DNA of 64,000 nucleotides from Diplocloster modestus. GTDB taxonomy: Bacteria; Bacillota; Clostridia; Lachnospirales; Lachnospiraceae. The notes beneath the pieces were generated by a model that had not been told where the DNA came from, ran no database searches, and saw only the letters and a list, made by a program, of their open reading frames with translations. Made by a program: the position numbers and the translations under genes. The stretch lies in NCBI RefSeq assembly GCF_019042245.1, contig NZ_JAHQCX010000009.1, positions 62,001 through 126,000 of the forward strand, read 5' to 3'. This document shows positions 48,842 through 56,986 of this stretch, piece after piece. Position 1 is the stretch's first letter. Every line of letters begins with the position of its first letter.

Positions 48842-50212
48842 ATGGAACAGGAACAACAAACCAAAGTCGACCTGGGCAGCGGCAGTGTCGGCAGACTGCT
48901 GCTGCGTCTGGCTCTGCCGACGATCATTGCCCAGATTATCAATGTACTTTACAACATCGTGGACCGAATCTACATAGGCCACATCCCGGGCCAGGGAAGT
49001 CTGGCGCTGACTGGAGTCGGCGTTACGATGCCGGTGATCATGGCGATATCCGCATTTGCCGCCCTGGTCAGTATGGGAGGGGCTCCCCGCGCGGCCATTA
49101 TGCTGGGGAGGGATAATAAGGAGGACGCGGAAAAGATTCTGGGTAACTGTACGGTTTCCCTGGTCTTTGTAGCGGTCATTCTGACCGTGGTATTCCAGAT
49201 CTTTGGCAAGGATGTATTGATGGTTTTCGGAGCCAGTGATAATACGATTGGATATGCGTGGGATTACATGCAGATTTATACTTTGGGCACGATCTTCGTA
49301 CAGCTGGCACTGGGACTAAATGCGTTCATCAATACCCAGGGGTACGCGAAGACCGGTATGATTACCATAGCGATCGGTGCGGTCTGCAATATTATTCTGG
49401 ATCCGATTTTTATATTCGGATTTGGCATGGGAGTCAAGGGAGCCGCCCTTGCGACCATCATTTCCCAGGCGGTTTCCGCAGTCTGGGTAGTTCGTTTCCT
49501 GTGTACCCAAAAAAGTTATCTGAGAATAAGAAAAAAGAATTTCCGGCTGGAAACCAAAATTATCCTGCCGTGCCTGGCCCTTGGCTTATCCCCGTTTGTG
49601 ATGCAGTTTACGGAAAGTGTCCTGTCCGTCTGCTTTAACACCTCTCTTTTAAAATACGGCGGGGATATCGCCGTGGGCGCTATGGCTATCCTGAGCAGCG
49701 TGATGCAGTTTTCCATGCTTCCCCTGCAGGGAATGACACAGGGAGCACAGCCGATCATCAGCTTCAATTACGGTGCCGGCAATTTTGAACGGGTGGCCAA
49801 AACATTCCGCCTGTTGTTAATCGTGTGCGTGGGATACTCCTGTACGCTTTGGCTGCTGTCCATGCTTACACCGCAGCTTCTGGTGGGGATGTTCACAAAC
49901 GAGGCGGAGCTGATGGCCTATGGGGAATGGGCGCTTCGGATCTACATGGCTGTATCCCTGCTGTTTGGCATTCAGATCGCCTGCCAGCAGTCGTTCATTG
50001 CTCTGGGAAATGCGAAGACATCCCTGTTCCTGGCCGTCCTGCGTAAAATCATCCTGTTGATCCCATTGATCTACATTGTCCCGAATTTCGTCAATGATAA
50101 GGCGATGGGTGTATTCCTGGCTGAACCGATCGCGGATGGAATCGCGGTCCTGACTACAGGAATTTTATTCCTTCACATGTTCAGCAAATTAAAAAAACAA
50201 ATGGCGGATTAA
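48842..50212 (+). CDS. MATE-family multidrug efflux transporter
   Basis: The 456-residue protein has about 12 helices, starting at ATG 48842 after GGAGG (the frame is open through part of marR). The N-terminal half begins LLLRLALPTIIAQIINVLYNIVDRIYIGHIPGQGSLALTGVGVTMP, typical of the DinF/MATE family, and TQGAQPIISFNYGAGNFERV marks the second half. It uses a Na+ or H+ gradient to export cationic compounds. Context implies control by MarR. Confidence 0.93.
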   Translation: MEQEQQTKVDLGSGSVGRLLLRLALPTIIAQIINVLYNIVDRIYIGHIPGQGSLALTGVGVTMPVIMAISAFAALVSMGGAPRAAIMLGRDNKEDAEKILGNCTVSLVFVAVILTVVFQIFGKDVLMVFGASDNTIGYAWDYMQIYTLGTIFVQLALGLNAFINTQGYAKTGMITIAIGAVCNIILDPIFIFGFGMGVKGAALATIISQAVSAVWVVRFLCTQKSYLRIRKKNFRLETKIILPCLALGLSPFVMQFTESVLSVCFNTSLLKYGGDIAVGAMAILSSVMQFSMLPLQGMTQGAQPIISFNYGAGNFERVAKTFRLLLIVCVGYSCTLWLLSMLTPQLLVGMFTNEAELMAYGEWALRIYMAVSLLFGIQIACQQSFIALGNAKTSLFLAVLRKIILLIPLIYIVPNFVNDKAMGVFLAEPIADGIAVLTTGILFLHMFSKLKKQMAD

Positions 50213-50231
50213 GGGAGTTTAAGGGTCTTTA

Positions 50232-50260
50232 TTGACTTGTCCGAATTTAAAGACTACAAT
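50232..50260 (+). promoter_or_regulatory. Promoter of VOC gene
   Basis: TTGACT (50232-50237) and TACAAT (50255-50260) lie 17 bp apart, 35 bp before the ATG. Confidence 0.65.
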
Positions 50261-50294
50261 AGATTTAAATAATTAAATAAAGGGAGGTTTTTAC

Positions 50295-50705
50295 ATGAAG
50301 GTCAAAAAGTTAGACCACATCGGTATCATTACCACTGCGCTGGAGGAAGTTCTTCCGGTATATACCGAACTGTTGGGCCTTGAGTGTCATGGGGAGGAAA
50401 CTCTGCCTGGAGGGGAGGCAAAAACCGTATTCATTCCCTGCGGCGATGTGGAGTTGGAGCTTTTAGCTGCAACCAGTCCGGACAGCCAGACTGCCCAGTA
50501 CTTTAAGTCCAAAGGCCCTGGAATTGACCATTTTGCTCTCGAGGTGGAGGATATCAACGAAGCGGTGGAATATCTGAAATCCAAAGGAGTGAAGATGGTA
50601 GACCAGGTCCCGCGCCCGGGTGCGGGAGGATCTATGATCGCCTTCATCAGCCCTGAGGACGCGGGAGGCATTTCTCTGGAACTGTGTGAGAAGCCGAAAA
50701 ATTAG
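50295..50705 (+). CDS. VOC-family protein, methylmalonyl-CoA epimerase-like
   Basis: The 136-residue protein carries the two beta-alpha-beta units of the vicinal oxygen chelate fold. Metal-ligand positions fit: LDHIGI at residue 7, ELELL (middle), GIDHFALEVED, and ISLELCE near the end. This resembles methylmalonyl-CoA epimerase more than glyoxalase I. No mutase or carboxylase gene is near, so the substrate remains open. It is monocistronic between a promoter and a terminator. GGGAGG precedes the ATG. Confidence 0.8.
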   Translation: MKVKKLDHIGIITTALEEVLPVYTELLGLECHGEETLPGGEAKTVFIPCGDVELELLAATSPDSQTAQYFKSKGPGIDHFALEVEDINEAVEYLKSKGVKMVDQVPRPGAGGSMIAFISPEDAGGISLELCEKPKN

Positions 50706-50721
50706 GTTACATACATAAAGC

Positions 50722-50757
50722 TGCCAAATGACCCGAAAGGGTTATTTGGCACTTTTT
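50722..50757 (+). terminator. Terminator after VOC gene
   Basis: TGCCAAATGACCC-GAAA-GGGTTATTTGGCA followed by CTTTTT. Between this and 51076 is about 320 bp with no confident gene; only a short proline-rich frame ends at 50928. Confidence 0.9.
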
Positions 50758-51075
50758 AATCGCGGCATGGTCTTTATCGGACTGGCACAGATCATTGAGC
50801 TGCTTCAAAAAAACCTGGAGGCCACGCTGGCGCTTCATGAACCTCATTCCCAGCTTCCGGTACCACAGCCTCAGAAAAATGAAAAAGCAACTGTGGAAGC
50901 GCCAAGAGAACCATTGCCGCCGTTATAACAGAGCAGAGGGTAAAATTTTTAAGAGAAGTTATCAAAAGGAGGAAAAGATAAGCGATACAAAAGAATAGCA
51001 AGAATCCACCAGAAAGAGCGATTATATTAGAAGTCGGGATTAAGTCGGGATTTAAAAAGATATATGTAGTCGTGC

Positions 51076-51113
51076 AGAACCGTTAGAAATAAAATTCTAC
51101 GGTTCTGTTCTTT
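51076..51113 (+). terminator. Hairpin before convergent ABC permease gene
   Basis: CAGAACCGT-TAGAA...TTCTA-CGGTTCTG followed by TTCTTTG, ending plus-strand transcription. Confidence 0.65.
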
Positions 51114-51114
51114 G

Positions 51115-51918
51115 TCATATGCGTTTCAGGTAACATTTTTCCAGCAGGTTAATAAGCTTATAGAGCACCATCGCGATGATACACAGAATCACGATGGACA
51201 TCATCACCCAATCCAGTTTAAATACCTGGCTGCCATAGATAATCAGGTAGCCAAGCCCCCTTCTGGCCGCCAGGAATTCCCCGATGATCACACCAACCAA
51301 AGAAAGGCCGATATTGACCTTCATATTACTGATCAGATTCGGAATATTACTGGGCAGTACGACTTTAAACAGGGCATGCCGTTTCCTGCCGCCCAGTGTA
51401 TAAATTAATTTTATTTTCTCAGGATTCACTTCCACAAATCCCGCGTACATACTGATGATCGTCCCGAAAATAGCCACTGAAATTCCGGCTACGATAATGG
51501 TTTTCGTGTTGGCGCCCAGCCAGACGATCAGAAGCGGGGCCAGTGCCGACTTCGGCAGGCTGTTCAGCACCACCAGATAAGGCTCCATTATCTCAGATGT
51601 TTTTTTACTCAGCCACAGCAGGACCGCCACGGCCACCCCAATCACATTTACCAGCATAAAGCTCAACAGTGTCTCAGCCAGAGTAATTCCGATGTGGGTA
51701 AAGATAGATCCATCCTTAGTCATAGAAATAAAAGTAGTAGCAATCCTGCTCGGACTGCTAAAGATAAATGAATCTATAATTTGCAAACGGGTCGTGACTT
51801 CCCACAGCAGCATAAATATGACAAACACCATAATTCTGGCTATCGAGACGATCCGCTTGTGCCGGATATGTTCCGCCAGATATTTGGCCTGTGAAATGGA
51901 AAGATCATTCATCGTCAT
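51115..51918 (-). CDS. ABC permease of NitT/TauT family
   Basis: The 267-residue protein has about six helices and the EAA-like loop (LGGRKRHALFKVVLPSNIPNLISNMKVNIGLSLVGVIIGEF), typical of SsuC/TauC/ThiX permeases. It overlaps the ATPase gene by 14 bp. Substrates of this family include sulfonates, taurine, nitrate and thiamine precursors. No solute-binding protein gene is adjacent, so the partner lies elsewhere. Confidence 0.88.
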   Translation of the reverse strand: MTMNDLSISQAKYLAEHIRHKRIVSIARIMVFVIFMLLWEVTTRLQIIDSFIFSSPSRIATTFISMTKDGSIFTHIGITLAETLLSFMLVNVIGVAVAVLLWLSKKTSEIMEPYLVVLNSLPKSALAPLLIVWLGANTKTIIVAGISVAIFGTIISMYAGFVEVNPEKIKLIYTLGGRKRHALFKVVLPSNIPNLISNMKVNIGLSLVGVIIGEFLAARRGLGYLIIYGSQVFKLDWVMMSIVILCIIAMVLYKLINLLEKCYLKRI

Positions 51919-52672
51919 TCAGCTCCTTCCAGATGAGGTTAAAATAATCCTTAAACTCCGGGGCGTTCCGGCTTTTCAAAGCGGTACGGTCCTCCATGTC
52001 GATATGGATCGGCACGATTTTGCGTATGGAACCGGGGCGTTTCGACAAAATGATCACCCGGTCGCCAAGGCTGATCGCCTCAGAGAGATCATGGGTAACC
52101 AGAATAGCCGTCTTTTTTTCATGCTTGATAATCGAACCGATGTCATCCCCAACGGAAAGACGGGTCTGATAATCCAGTGCCGAAAAGGGTTCGTCAAGCA
52201 ATAACAGATCCGGTTCTAAGGCCAATGTACGGATCAGAGCCGCCCGCTGGCGCATACCGCCGGAAAGCTCCGAGGGTTTTGAATCCCGGAATTTCTGGAG
52301 ACCATAAGTTTCCAACATGTGATCCACGTTGTCCTTATTCCGGGAGGTGAGCTTTTTCTGAATCTCAAGCCCAAGCAATACGTTACTATAAACGGTACGC
52401 CATTCAAACAGATGGTCTTTTTGCAGCATATAACCGATATTCGTGCTGGAATCGTGAATGTTGGTACCGTTTAATTTAATGCTCCCGGTTTCCGGCTCAA
52501 TCAGTCCGGAGATCAGGGAAAGAAGTGTGGATTTACCGCAGCCGCTGGGACCGACGATTGAAATAAACTCGCCGTCTTCCACTTGAAAAGATATATTGGA
52601 CAATGCCTGCGTTTCACCGCTCATACTGTGATACGCATAGCTGACATGGTTTAATTCCAGTAAAGGATTCAT
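51905..52672 (-). CDS. ABC ATPase of NitT/TauT family
   Basis: The 255-residue protein has Walker A GPSGCGKSTLLSLISGL, signature LSGGMRQRAALIRTLA, Walker B LLLLDEPFSALD and His-switch LVTHDLSEAISLGD. The MQKD(H)LFEWRTVYSNVLLG Q-loop region is of SsuB/TauB type. It comes first in the minus-strand pair. The leader between it and the divergent queH is 263 bp. No riboswitch of known type is seen upstream on this strand. Confidence 0.9.
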   Translation of the reverse strand: MNPLLELNHVSYAYHSMSGETQALSNISFQVEDGEFISIVGPSGCGKSTLLSLISGLIEPETGSIKLNGTNIHDSSTNIGYMLQKDHLFEWRTVYSNVLLGLEIQKKLTSRNKDNVDHMLETYGLQKFRDSKPSELSGGMRQRAALIRTLALEPDLLLLDEPFSALDYQTRLSVGDDIGSIIKHEKKTAILVTHDLSEAISLGDRVIILSKRPGSIRKIVPIHIDMEDRTALKSRNAPEFKDYFNLIWKELNDDE

Positions 52673-52760
52673 AATATTCCTCCAATCGCGTTATAATTTA
52701 TCATATGACCCCGAAACCATTTTGTGAGTGAAATCTTTCGTTTTTCACAAGATATACCGG

Positions 52761-52789
52761 TTGCATAAATCCCCCCTTTACGGTATGAT
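52761..52789 (+). promoter_or_regulatory. Promoter of queH
   Basis: TTGCAT (52761-52766) and TATGAT (52784-52789) have a 17-bp spacer. Transcription starting near 52796 would include the conserved leader. Confidence 0.6.
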
Positions 52790-52823
52790 TTCTGTGAAAG
52801 AAACGAAAGAGCGAACAAAAAGA

Positions 52824-52935
52824 GTTCACCATACCTTAATTTGCGGCTATAGCTGCAAACCCGTCCGCGGGGCATGAATCGAGGGTACCCATAGGTATAC
52901 CGATACATGCCGGTATTGCACCTATGGAGGAAAAC
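52824..52935 (+). promoter_or_regulatory. Conserved leader before queH (copy B)
   Basis: This leader aligns with that before the broken MFS gene (31754). It has the 5' motif TTCACCATACCTTAATT, the hairpin GCGGC-TAT-AGCTGC, then AACCCGTCCGCGGGGCAT, and a 3' part with arms CCATAGGT and ACCTATGG. The right arm runs into the GGAGG ribosome site, so folding could block initiation. No known riboswitch class fits; in particular the preQ1-I/II consensus is not present. Confidence 0.55.
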
Positions 52936-53574
52936 ATGAAACCAAACCCAAATATAAATTATCAAAAAGAACTGGACAAACTGCTGGCAGCCCTTCAAAA
53001 AGAACAGCGTGTCCCTTCTCTTTACCTGCACAGCTGCTGTGCCCCCTGCAGCAGCTACGTCCTGGAATACCTGTCCGAATATTTCCATATAACCCTATTC
53101 TATTACAATCCCAACATCAGTCCCGAAGCTGAATACCAAAAGCGGGTACAGGAACAGAAACGTTTCATCGCCAATCTGCCAGCACGCCACCCCATCAAAT
53201 TCAAAGAAGGCCCCTATACCCCCCAAACCTTCTACGAGGCCGTCAAAGGTCTGGAGCACCTTCCCGAGGGCGGGGAGCGCTGCTTCATCTGCTACGAACT
53301 CCGCCTCCGGGAAGCTGCCCGCTTAGCCAAACAGAGTAACTTCGATTATTTCACCACCACACTGACGATCAGCCCCTTAAAAAATGCTGCCAAATTAAAC
53401 GAACTGGGCCAAAAAATCGGTTCCGAATATGGCATATCCTACCTGCCTTCCGACTTCAAAAAAAGAAACGGCTACAAACGCTCCATCGAACTCTCCGCTG
53501 AATACGGCCTTTACCGCCAAAACTACTGCGGCTGTGTGTTTTCCAGGAGGGATGCGAAGTTTACTGAGGGCTAG
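52936..53574 (+). CDS. queH: Epoxyqueuosine reductase QueH
   Basis: The 212-residue protein starts at ATG 52936 behind GGAGG. It shows the QueH pattern: LHSCCAPCSSYVLEYL (adjacent cysteines and CxxC), YYNPNISP, ERCFICYELRL and YCGCVFS with paired cysteines for a 4Fe-4S cluster and extra metal. It reduces epoxyqueuosine to queuosine at position 34 of GUN tRNAs, replacing QueG. No other queuosine genes are adjacent. Its transcript carries the leader described above. Confidence 0.93.
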   Translation: MKPNPNINYQKELDKLLAALQKEQRVPSLYLHSCCAPCSSYVLEYLSEYFHITLFYYNPNISPEAEYQKRVQEQKRFIANLPARHPIKFKEGPYTPQTFYEAVKGLEHLPEGGERCFICYELRLREAARLAKQSNFDYFTTTLTISPLKNAAKLNELGQKIGSEYGISYLPSDFKKRNGYKRSIELSAEYGLYRQNYCGCVFSRRDAKFTEG

Positions 53575-53673
53575 GTTTGTTATAAGGGGTCCGGGAAGCC
53601 GGATGGGCGGAGGAAACCGGGCGGACGGGCTGCGGACAGCGGACGGGGGCAGGAAACAGACCGGTGCTGCAAA

Positions 53674-53839
53674 ACGCATCGGACAGACCTAAGCGGATCT
53701 AGTTACGAAGGAATCAGAACCCTTTATTCGCAGGTCCGGGGCAAACTCGCCAAAAAACGGCTCAGACAGTGCCCCGGACCCGCGAATAAGGGGTTTTGCG
53801 CCCTTCGGAGCTAGATCTGCTTAGGTTCTCCCGATGCGT
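53674..53839. repeat. 166-bp imperfect palindrome between queH and recA
   Basis: Matching arms, from outside inward: ACGCATCGG/CCGATGCGT, ACCTAAGC/GCTTAGGT, GATCTAG/CTAGATC, GAAGG/CCTTC, and a 26-bp pair around TTATTCGC/GCGAATAA and GGTCCGGGGCA/TGCCCCGGACC. The central loop is about 25 nt. No coding frame is evident. It might be an inserted palindromic element or a structured RNA; as a terminator for queH it is unusually large. Confidence 0.75.
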
Positions 53840-54113
53840 TTCCCCGCCGCGGATTTTGATCCCGTCCCAAAGAAAGCCCATTCCCCAGCCACCCAGGTTT
53901 CTCCCCGGCCCTTTGACACAAAAACTAAGAAGTCCCCACAAACCTCTTGCCTGCGGAACAAGAATTGGTTATAATAAGCAGGTAAGTTCTGGCGCGCCGT
54001 TCGGTGCGGAGTATCTTTTTATCTGGCCTTTTTGAGGCAAATTCCCGGAAAACGAGATTGGAAAAAGTAGTGCGGATAGGATAGGAGGGATGCCTATTGA
54101 GGGAAAAAAGAGG

Positions 54114-54140
54114 TTGACATTTGGGATGGTATAGTATAAT
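54114..54140 (+). promoter_or_regulatory. recA promoter
   Basis: TTGACA (54114-54119) and TATAAT (54135-54140) have a short 15-bp spacer; the strong boxes and the SOS box just after them support the call. Confidence 0.65.
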
Positions 54141-54155
54141 ATGTTACTAGTGAAA

Positions 54156-54169
54156 CGAACATAAGTTCG
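54156..54169 (+). promoter_or_regulatory. SOS box (LexA/DinR site) of recA
   Basis: The sequence CGAACATAAGTTCG matches the Firmicutes LexA consensus CGAAC-N4-GTTCG perfectly. It lies 16 bp after the -10 box and 23 bp before the recA start, where repressor binding would block transcription. Confidence 0.95.
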
Positions 54170-54192
54170 CATCTTGAAGAAGGAGAGCACAG

Positions 54193-55242
54193 ATGGTAAA
54201 AGCAGATAAATTAAAAGCATTGGATGCGGCGTTGACGCAGATCGAGAAACAATACGGCAAAGGCTCTGTGATGAAACTGGGAGATACCTCCGCACATATG
54301 CAGGTGGAGACGGTTCCCACCGGAGCTTTGAGTCTGGATATTGCGCTGGGACTGGGCGGGGTGCCCAGAGGCCGGGTGATCGAAGTTTATGGGCCGGAGT
54401 CCAGCGGTAAGACTACGGTTGCTTTACATATGGTAGCGGAAGTGCAGAAGAGAGGCGGGATCGCAGGATTTATTGATGCGGAACATGCGCTGGATCCTGT
54501 GTACGCGAAAAATATCGGGGTCGATATTGATAATTTATATATTTCTCAGCCGGATAATGGGGAACAGGCGCTGGAGATTACAGAGACTATGGTCCGTTCC
54601 GGGGCGGTGGATATTATCATCGTGGACTCGGTAGCCGCGCTGGTGCCCAGAGCGGAGATTGACGGGGATATGGGGGATTCCCACGTGGGACTGCAGGCGA
54701 GGCTGATGTCCCAGGCGCTGCGGAAACTGACTGCGGTGATCGGTAAATCCAACTGTATCGTGATCTTTATTAATCAGCTCCGTGAGAAGGTCGGCGTGAT
54801 GTTTGGTAGTCCGGAGACCACGACGGGTGGACGTGCTCTGAAGTTCTATTCTTCCGTCCGTCTGGACGTGAGAAGGATTGAGACTCTTAAGCAGGGCGGG
54901 GAGATGATCGGAAACCGTGTCCGGATCAAAGTGGTGAAGAATAAGATAGCGCCGCCGTTTAAAGAGGCTGAGTTCGATATTATGTTCGGGCAGGGGATTT
55001 CCAGAGAGGGCGATGTGCTGGATCTGGCTGCGGAAGTGGGGATTATTAATAAAAGCGGTGCCTGGTATGCTTATAATGAGGAGAAGATCGGGCAGGGACG
55101 CGAAAATGCTAAAATCTTTCTGCGTGAACATCCCGAGATCATGACGGAAGTGGAGCATAAGGTAAGAGAACACTACGATCTGCAGGATGTTCCGTTAGCA
55201 GAGGCGCCTAAGGCTGCCGCCGCAGAGGAAGAGAAATCCTGA
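54193..55242 (+). CDS. recA: Recombinase RecA
   Basis: The 349-residue RecA has the Walker [10 protein letters not shown] (about residues 66-74), the DNA-binding L1/L2 loops ([28 protein letters not shown] and [18 protein letters not shown]), and the Walker [11 protein letters not shown]. It pairs homologous DNA, stimulates LexA self-cleavage and is induced by the SOS box upstream. recX overlaps its stop by one base. The Ala/Glu-rich end ([11 protein letters not shown]) is a usual C-terminal tail. Confidence 0.98.
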   Translation: MVKADKLKALDAALTQIEKQYGKGSVMKLGDTSAHMQVETVPTGALSLDIALGLGGVPRGRVIEVYGPESSGKTTVALHMVAEVQKRGGIAGFIDAEHALDPVYAKNIGVDIDNLYISQPDNGEQALEITETMVRSGAVDIIIVDSVAALVPRAEIDGDMGDSHVGLQARLMSQALRKLTAVIGKSNCIVIFINQLREKVGVMFGSPETTTGGRALKFYSSVRLDVRRIETLKQGGEMIGNRVRIKVVKNKIAPPFKEAEFDIMFGQGISREGDVLDLAAEVGIINKSGAWYAYNEEKIGQGRENAKIFLREHPEIMTEVEHKVREHYDLQDVPLAEAPKAAAAEEEKS

Positions 55243-55715
55243 TGGACGAGATGAAGCTTAAACAGGCGAAGGCGAAAGCCCTTCGCCTGTTAGAACATAT
55301 GGACAGAACAGAGCATCAGCTTCGGGTTAAATTAAAAGAGCAGGATTTTAGTGAGCAGGAGATCGATGAGGCGGTCCGTTATGTGGAAAGTTATCATTAT
55401 ATAGATGATGCCCGATATGCCGCCAACTATATCGAATTGAAGGCGGTGTACAAGAGCCGGAGGCAGATTGAGCAGGCCCTTATGACCAGAGGAGTAGACC
55501 GGCAGGTCATAGCAGAGGCCTTTGAGTCGTATGGGAAAATTGACGAGACACCGCAGATTGAAGCCTTTCTTCGGAAAAAGCGGGTAAACTGGCAGGAAGC
55601 CGATGAAAAAGAAATTTCGAAACTGTACCAGGCATTGATGCGGCGGGGATTTTCCAGCCGGGATATCCGAAGCGTCATTGACAAATACAGGCGGAGTCAC
55701 TATAATGAAGAATGA
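55242..55715 (+). CDS. recX: RecX regulatory protein
   Basis: The 157-residue protein has the three-helix repeats of RecX (ALRLLEHMDRTEHQLRVKLKEQDFSEQEIDEAVRYV is the first). It begins at ATG 55242, sharing one base with the recA stop, so it is translationally coupled. RecX binds RecA filaments and limits their activity. A hairpin follows after the stop (AAAAGCTTTC/GAAAGCTTTT, 55717-55747). Confidence 0.93.
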   Translation: MDEMKLKQAKAKALRLLEHMDRTEHQLRVKLKEQDFSEQEIDEAVRYVESYHYIDDARYAANYIELKAVYKSRRQIEQALMTRGVDRQVIAEAFESYGKIDETPQIEAFLRKKRVNWQEADEKEISKLYQALMRRGFSSRDIRSVIDKYRRSHYNEE

Positions 55716-55716
55716 T

Positions 55717-55747
55717 AAAAGCTTTCGCATAAAGTGAAAGCTTTTAA
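55717..55747 (+). terminator. Terminator after recA-recX
   Basis: Stem AAAAGCTTTC-GCATAAAGT-GAAAGCTTTT, with only a short T-run in the right arm and then AAAATG. Confidence 0.55.
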
Positions 55748-55910
55748 AATGTAAAGAATTGAATGAAGAAAACGTAAAGAACGTAAAATCCTCATAAAGA
55801 GAATCCCGAAAGGATGTGTAATTCCATGGAAAGTGGGCCCTATCGAAGTTGTAGCATGCATAAGTTAAACCATACTGTGAAATAGCTAAGATAAGATGGG
55901 CCTTTGCTTA

Positions 55911-55959
55911 CATTGTCTTATTTTAGTCTGTTTCCGCAAACGAAAAAAATAAGACAATG
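55911..55959 (+). promoter_or_regulatory. 14-bp perfect inverted repeat before second corA
   Basis: CATTGTCTTATTTT (55911-55924) and AAAATAAGACAATG (55946-55959) enclose a 21-nt loop. The right arm ends one base before the ribosome site GGAAGGAG. It could be an attenuator stem of an RNA leader or an operator. No M-box riboswitch consensus is seen in the 230-bp gap. Confidence 0.55.
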
Positions 55960-55976
55960 GGAAGGAGTTACGAATC

Positions 55977-56918
55977 ATGATAAAGATTTTCAGAACCATC
56001 GACGGAGGAATCCATCAGGTAAACGAGGCACAGGAAGGGTGCTGGGTGGCACTGGTGAATCCCACGGCGACAGAATTGCTGGAGATATCCGAACAATATG
56101 AGATCGAGGTCGACGACCTTCGGGCACCTCTGGATGAAGAGGAGCGTTCCCGTATTGAGGTGGAGGATAACTACACCCTGATTTTAGTGGATATTCCTGT
56201 TATTGAGGAGCGCAATGAAAAAGACTGGTATGTGACCATTCCTATGGGTATTATCGTTACCGATGAAATGATCTTCACCGTCTGCCTGGAGGACACCCCG
56301 ATTCTGGGCGCTTTCATGGACGGCCGGGTGAGAAATTTCTATACCTATAAGAAAACCAGATTTATATTGCAGATTCTGTACAAAAATGCCACGATGTTCC
56401 TGCACTATCTGAGAATTATAGATAAGAAGAGTGAAGTCATCGAGCATAAACTTCATGTTTCCACTAAGAATCGGGAACTGATCGAGCTTCTGGAGTTGGA
56501 GAAGAGTCTGGTGTACTTTACCACATCCCTTCGTTCCAATGAGGTGGTGTTAGAGAAGCTGCTGAAAGTGGAGAGTATCAAGCATTATCCGGAGGATACG
56601 GAACTGCTGGAGGATGTTATTATCGAGAATAAGCAGGCGATCGAGATGGCGAATATTTACAGCGGTATCTTAAGCGGAATGATGGACGCGTTTGCCTCGG
56701 TTATTTCCAACAACCTGAATATCGTTATGAAGGTCCTGGCAACGATTACCATCGTCATGTCCATTCCGACGATGATCGCCAGTTTTTATGGTATGAACGT
56801 CAATTCAGCCGGTATGCCCGGCGCGTCCAGCCCTTACGGTTTTGCCTATGTAATTATTTTTTCCCTTGTTGTTACCCTGATCGCCGCATTTATTCTGGCG
56901 AAAAAGGACTTGTTTTGA
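55977..56918 (+). CDS. corA: CorA-family magnesium transporter (second copy)
   Basis: The 313-residue protein is a CorA homologue with a large N-terminal cytoplasmic domain and two C-terminal helices; the GMN motif is at residues 272-274 (YGMNVNSAGMP). It differs clearly from the CorA at 476. A long leader with a perfect inverted repeat precedes it, and the start has a good GGAAGGAG site. Mg2+ uptake is likely. Confidence 0.9.
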   Translation: MIKIFRTIDGGIHQVNEAQEGCWVALVNPTATELLEISEQYEIEVDDLRAPLDEEERSRIEVEDNYTLILVDIPVIEERNEKDWYVTIPMGIIVTDEMIFTVCLEDTPILGAFMDGRVRNFYTYKKTRFILQILYKNATMFLHYLRIIDKKSEVIEHKLHVSTKNRELIELLELEKSLVYFTTSLRSNEVVLEKLLKVESIKHYPEDTELLEDVIIENKQAIEMANIYSGILSGMMDAFASVISNNLNIVMKVLATITIVMSIPTMIASFYGMNVNSAGMPGASSPYGFAYVIIFSLVVTLIAAFILAKKDLF

Positions 56919-56986
56919 TTAACACATGTTTTGACAACGATTGTTCCGACAAATGTATGTTCTGACAAACATAAAGAGGTGTGCCT

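Noticed and set aside
50728-50928. Short proline-rich frame after the VOC gene
   Set aside because: It begins inside a terminator hairpin and lacks a ribosome site; the helical start resembles some small proteins, but support is too weak.
52796-52935. preQ1 riboswitch before queH
   Set aside because: Context suggested it, but neither the preQ1-I loop/A-rich tail nor the preQ1-II pattern is present.
55748-55976. M-box (Mg2+) riboswitch before the second corA
   Set aside because: None of the conserved M-box strings is readable; only one strong inverted repeat is seen.
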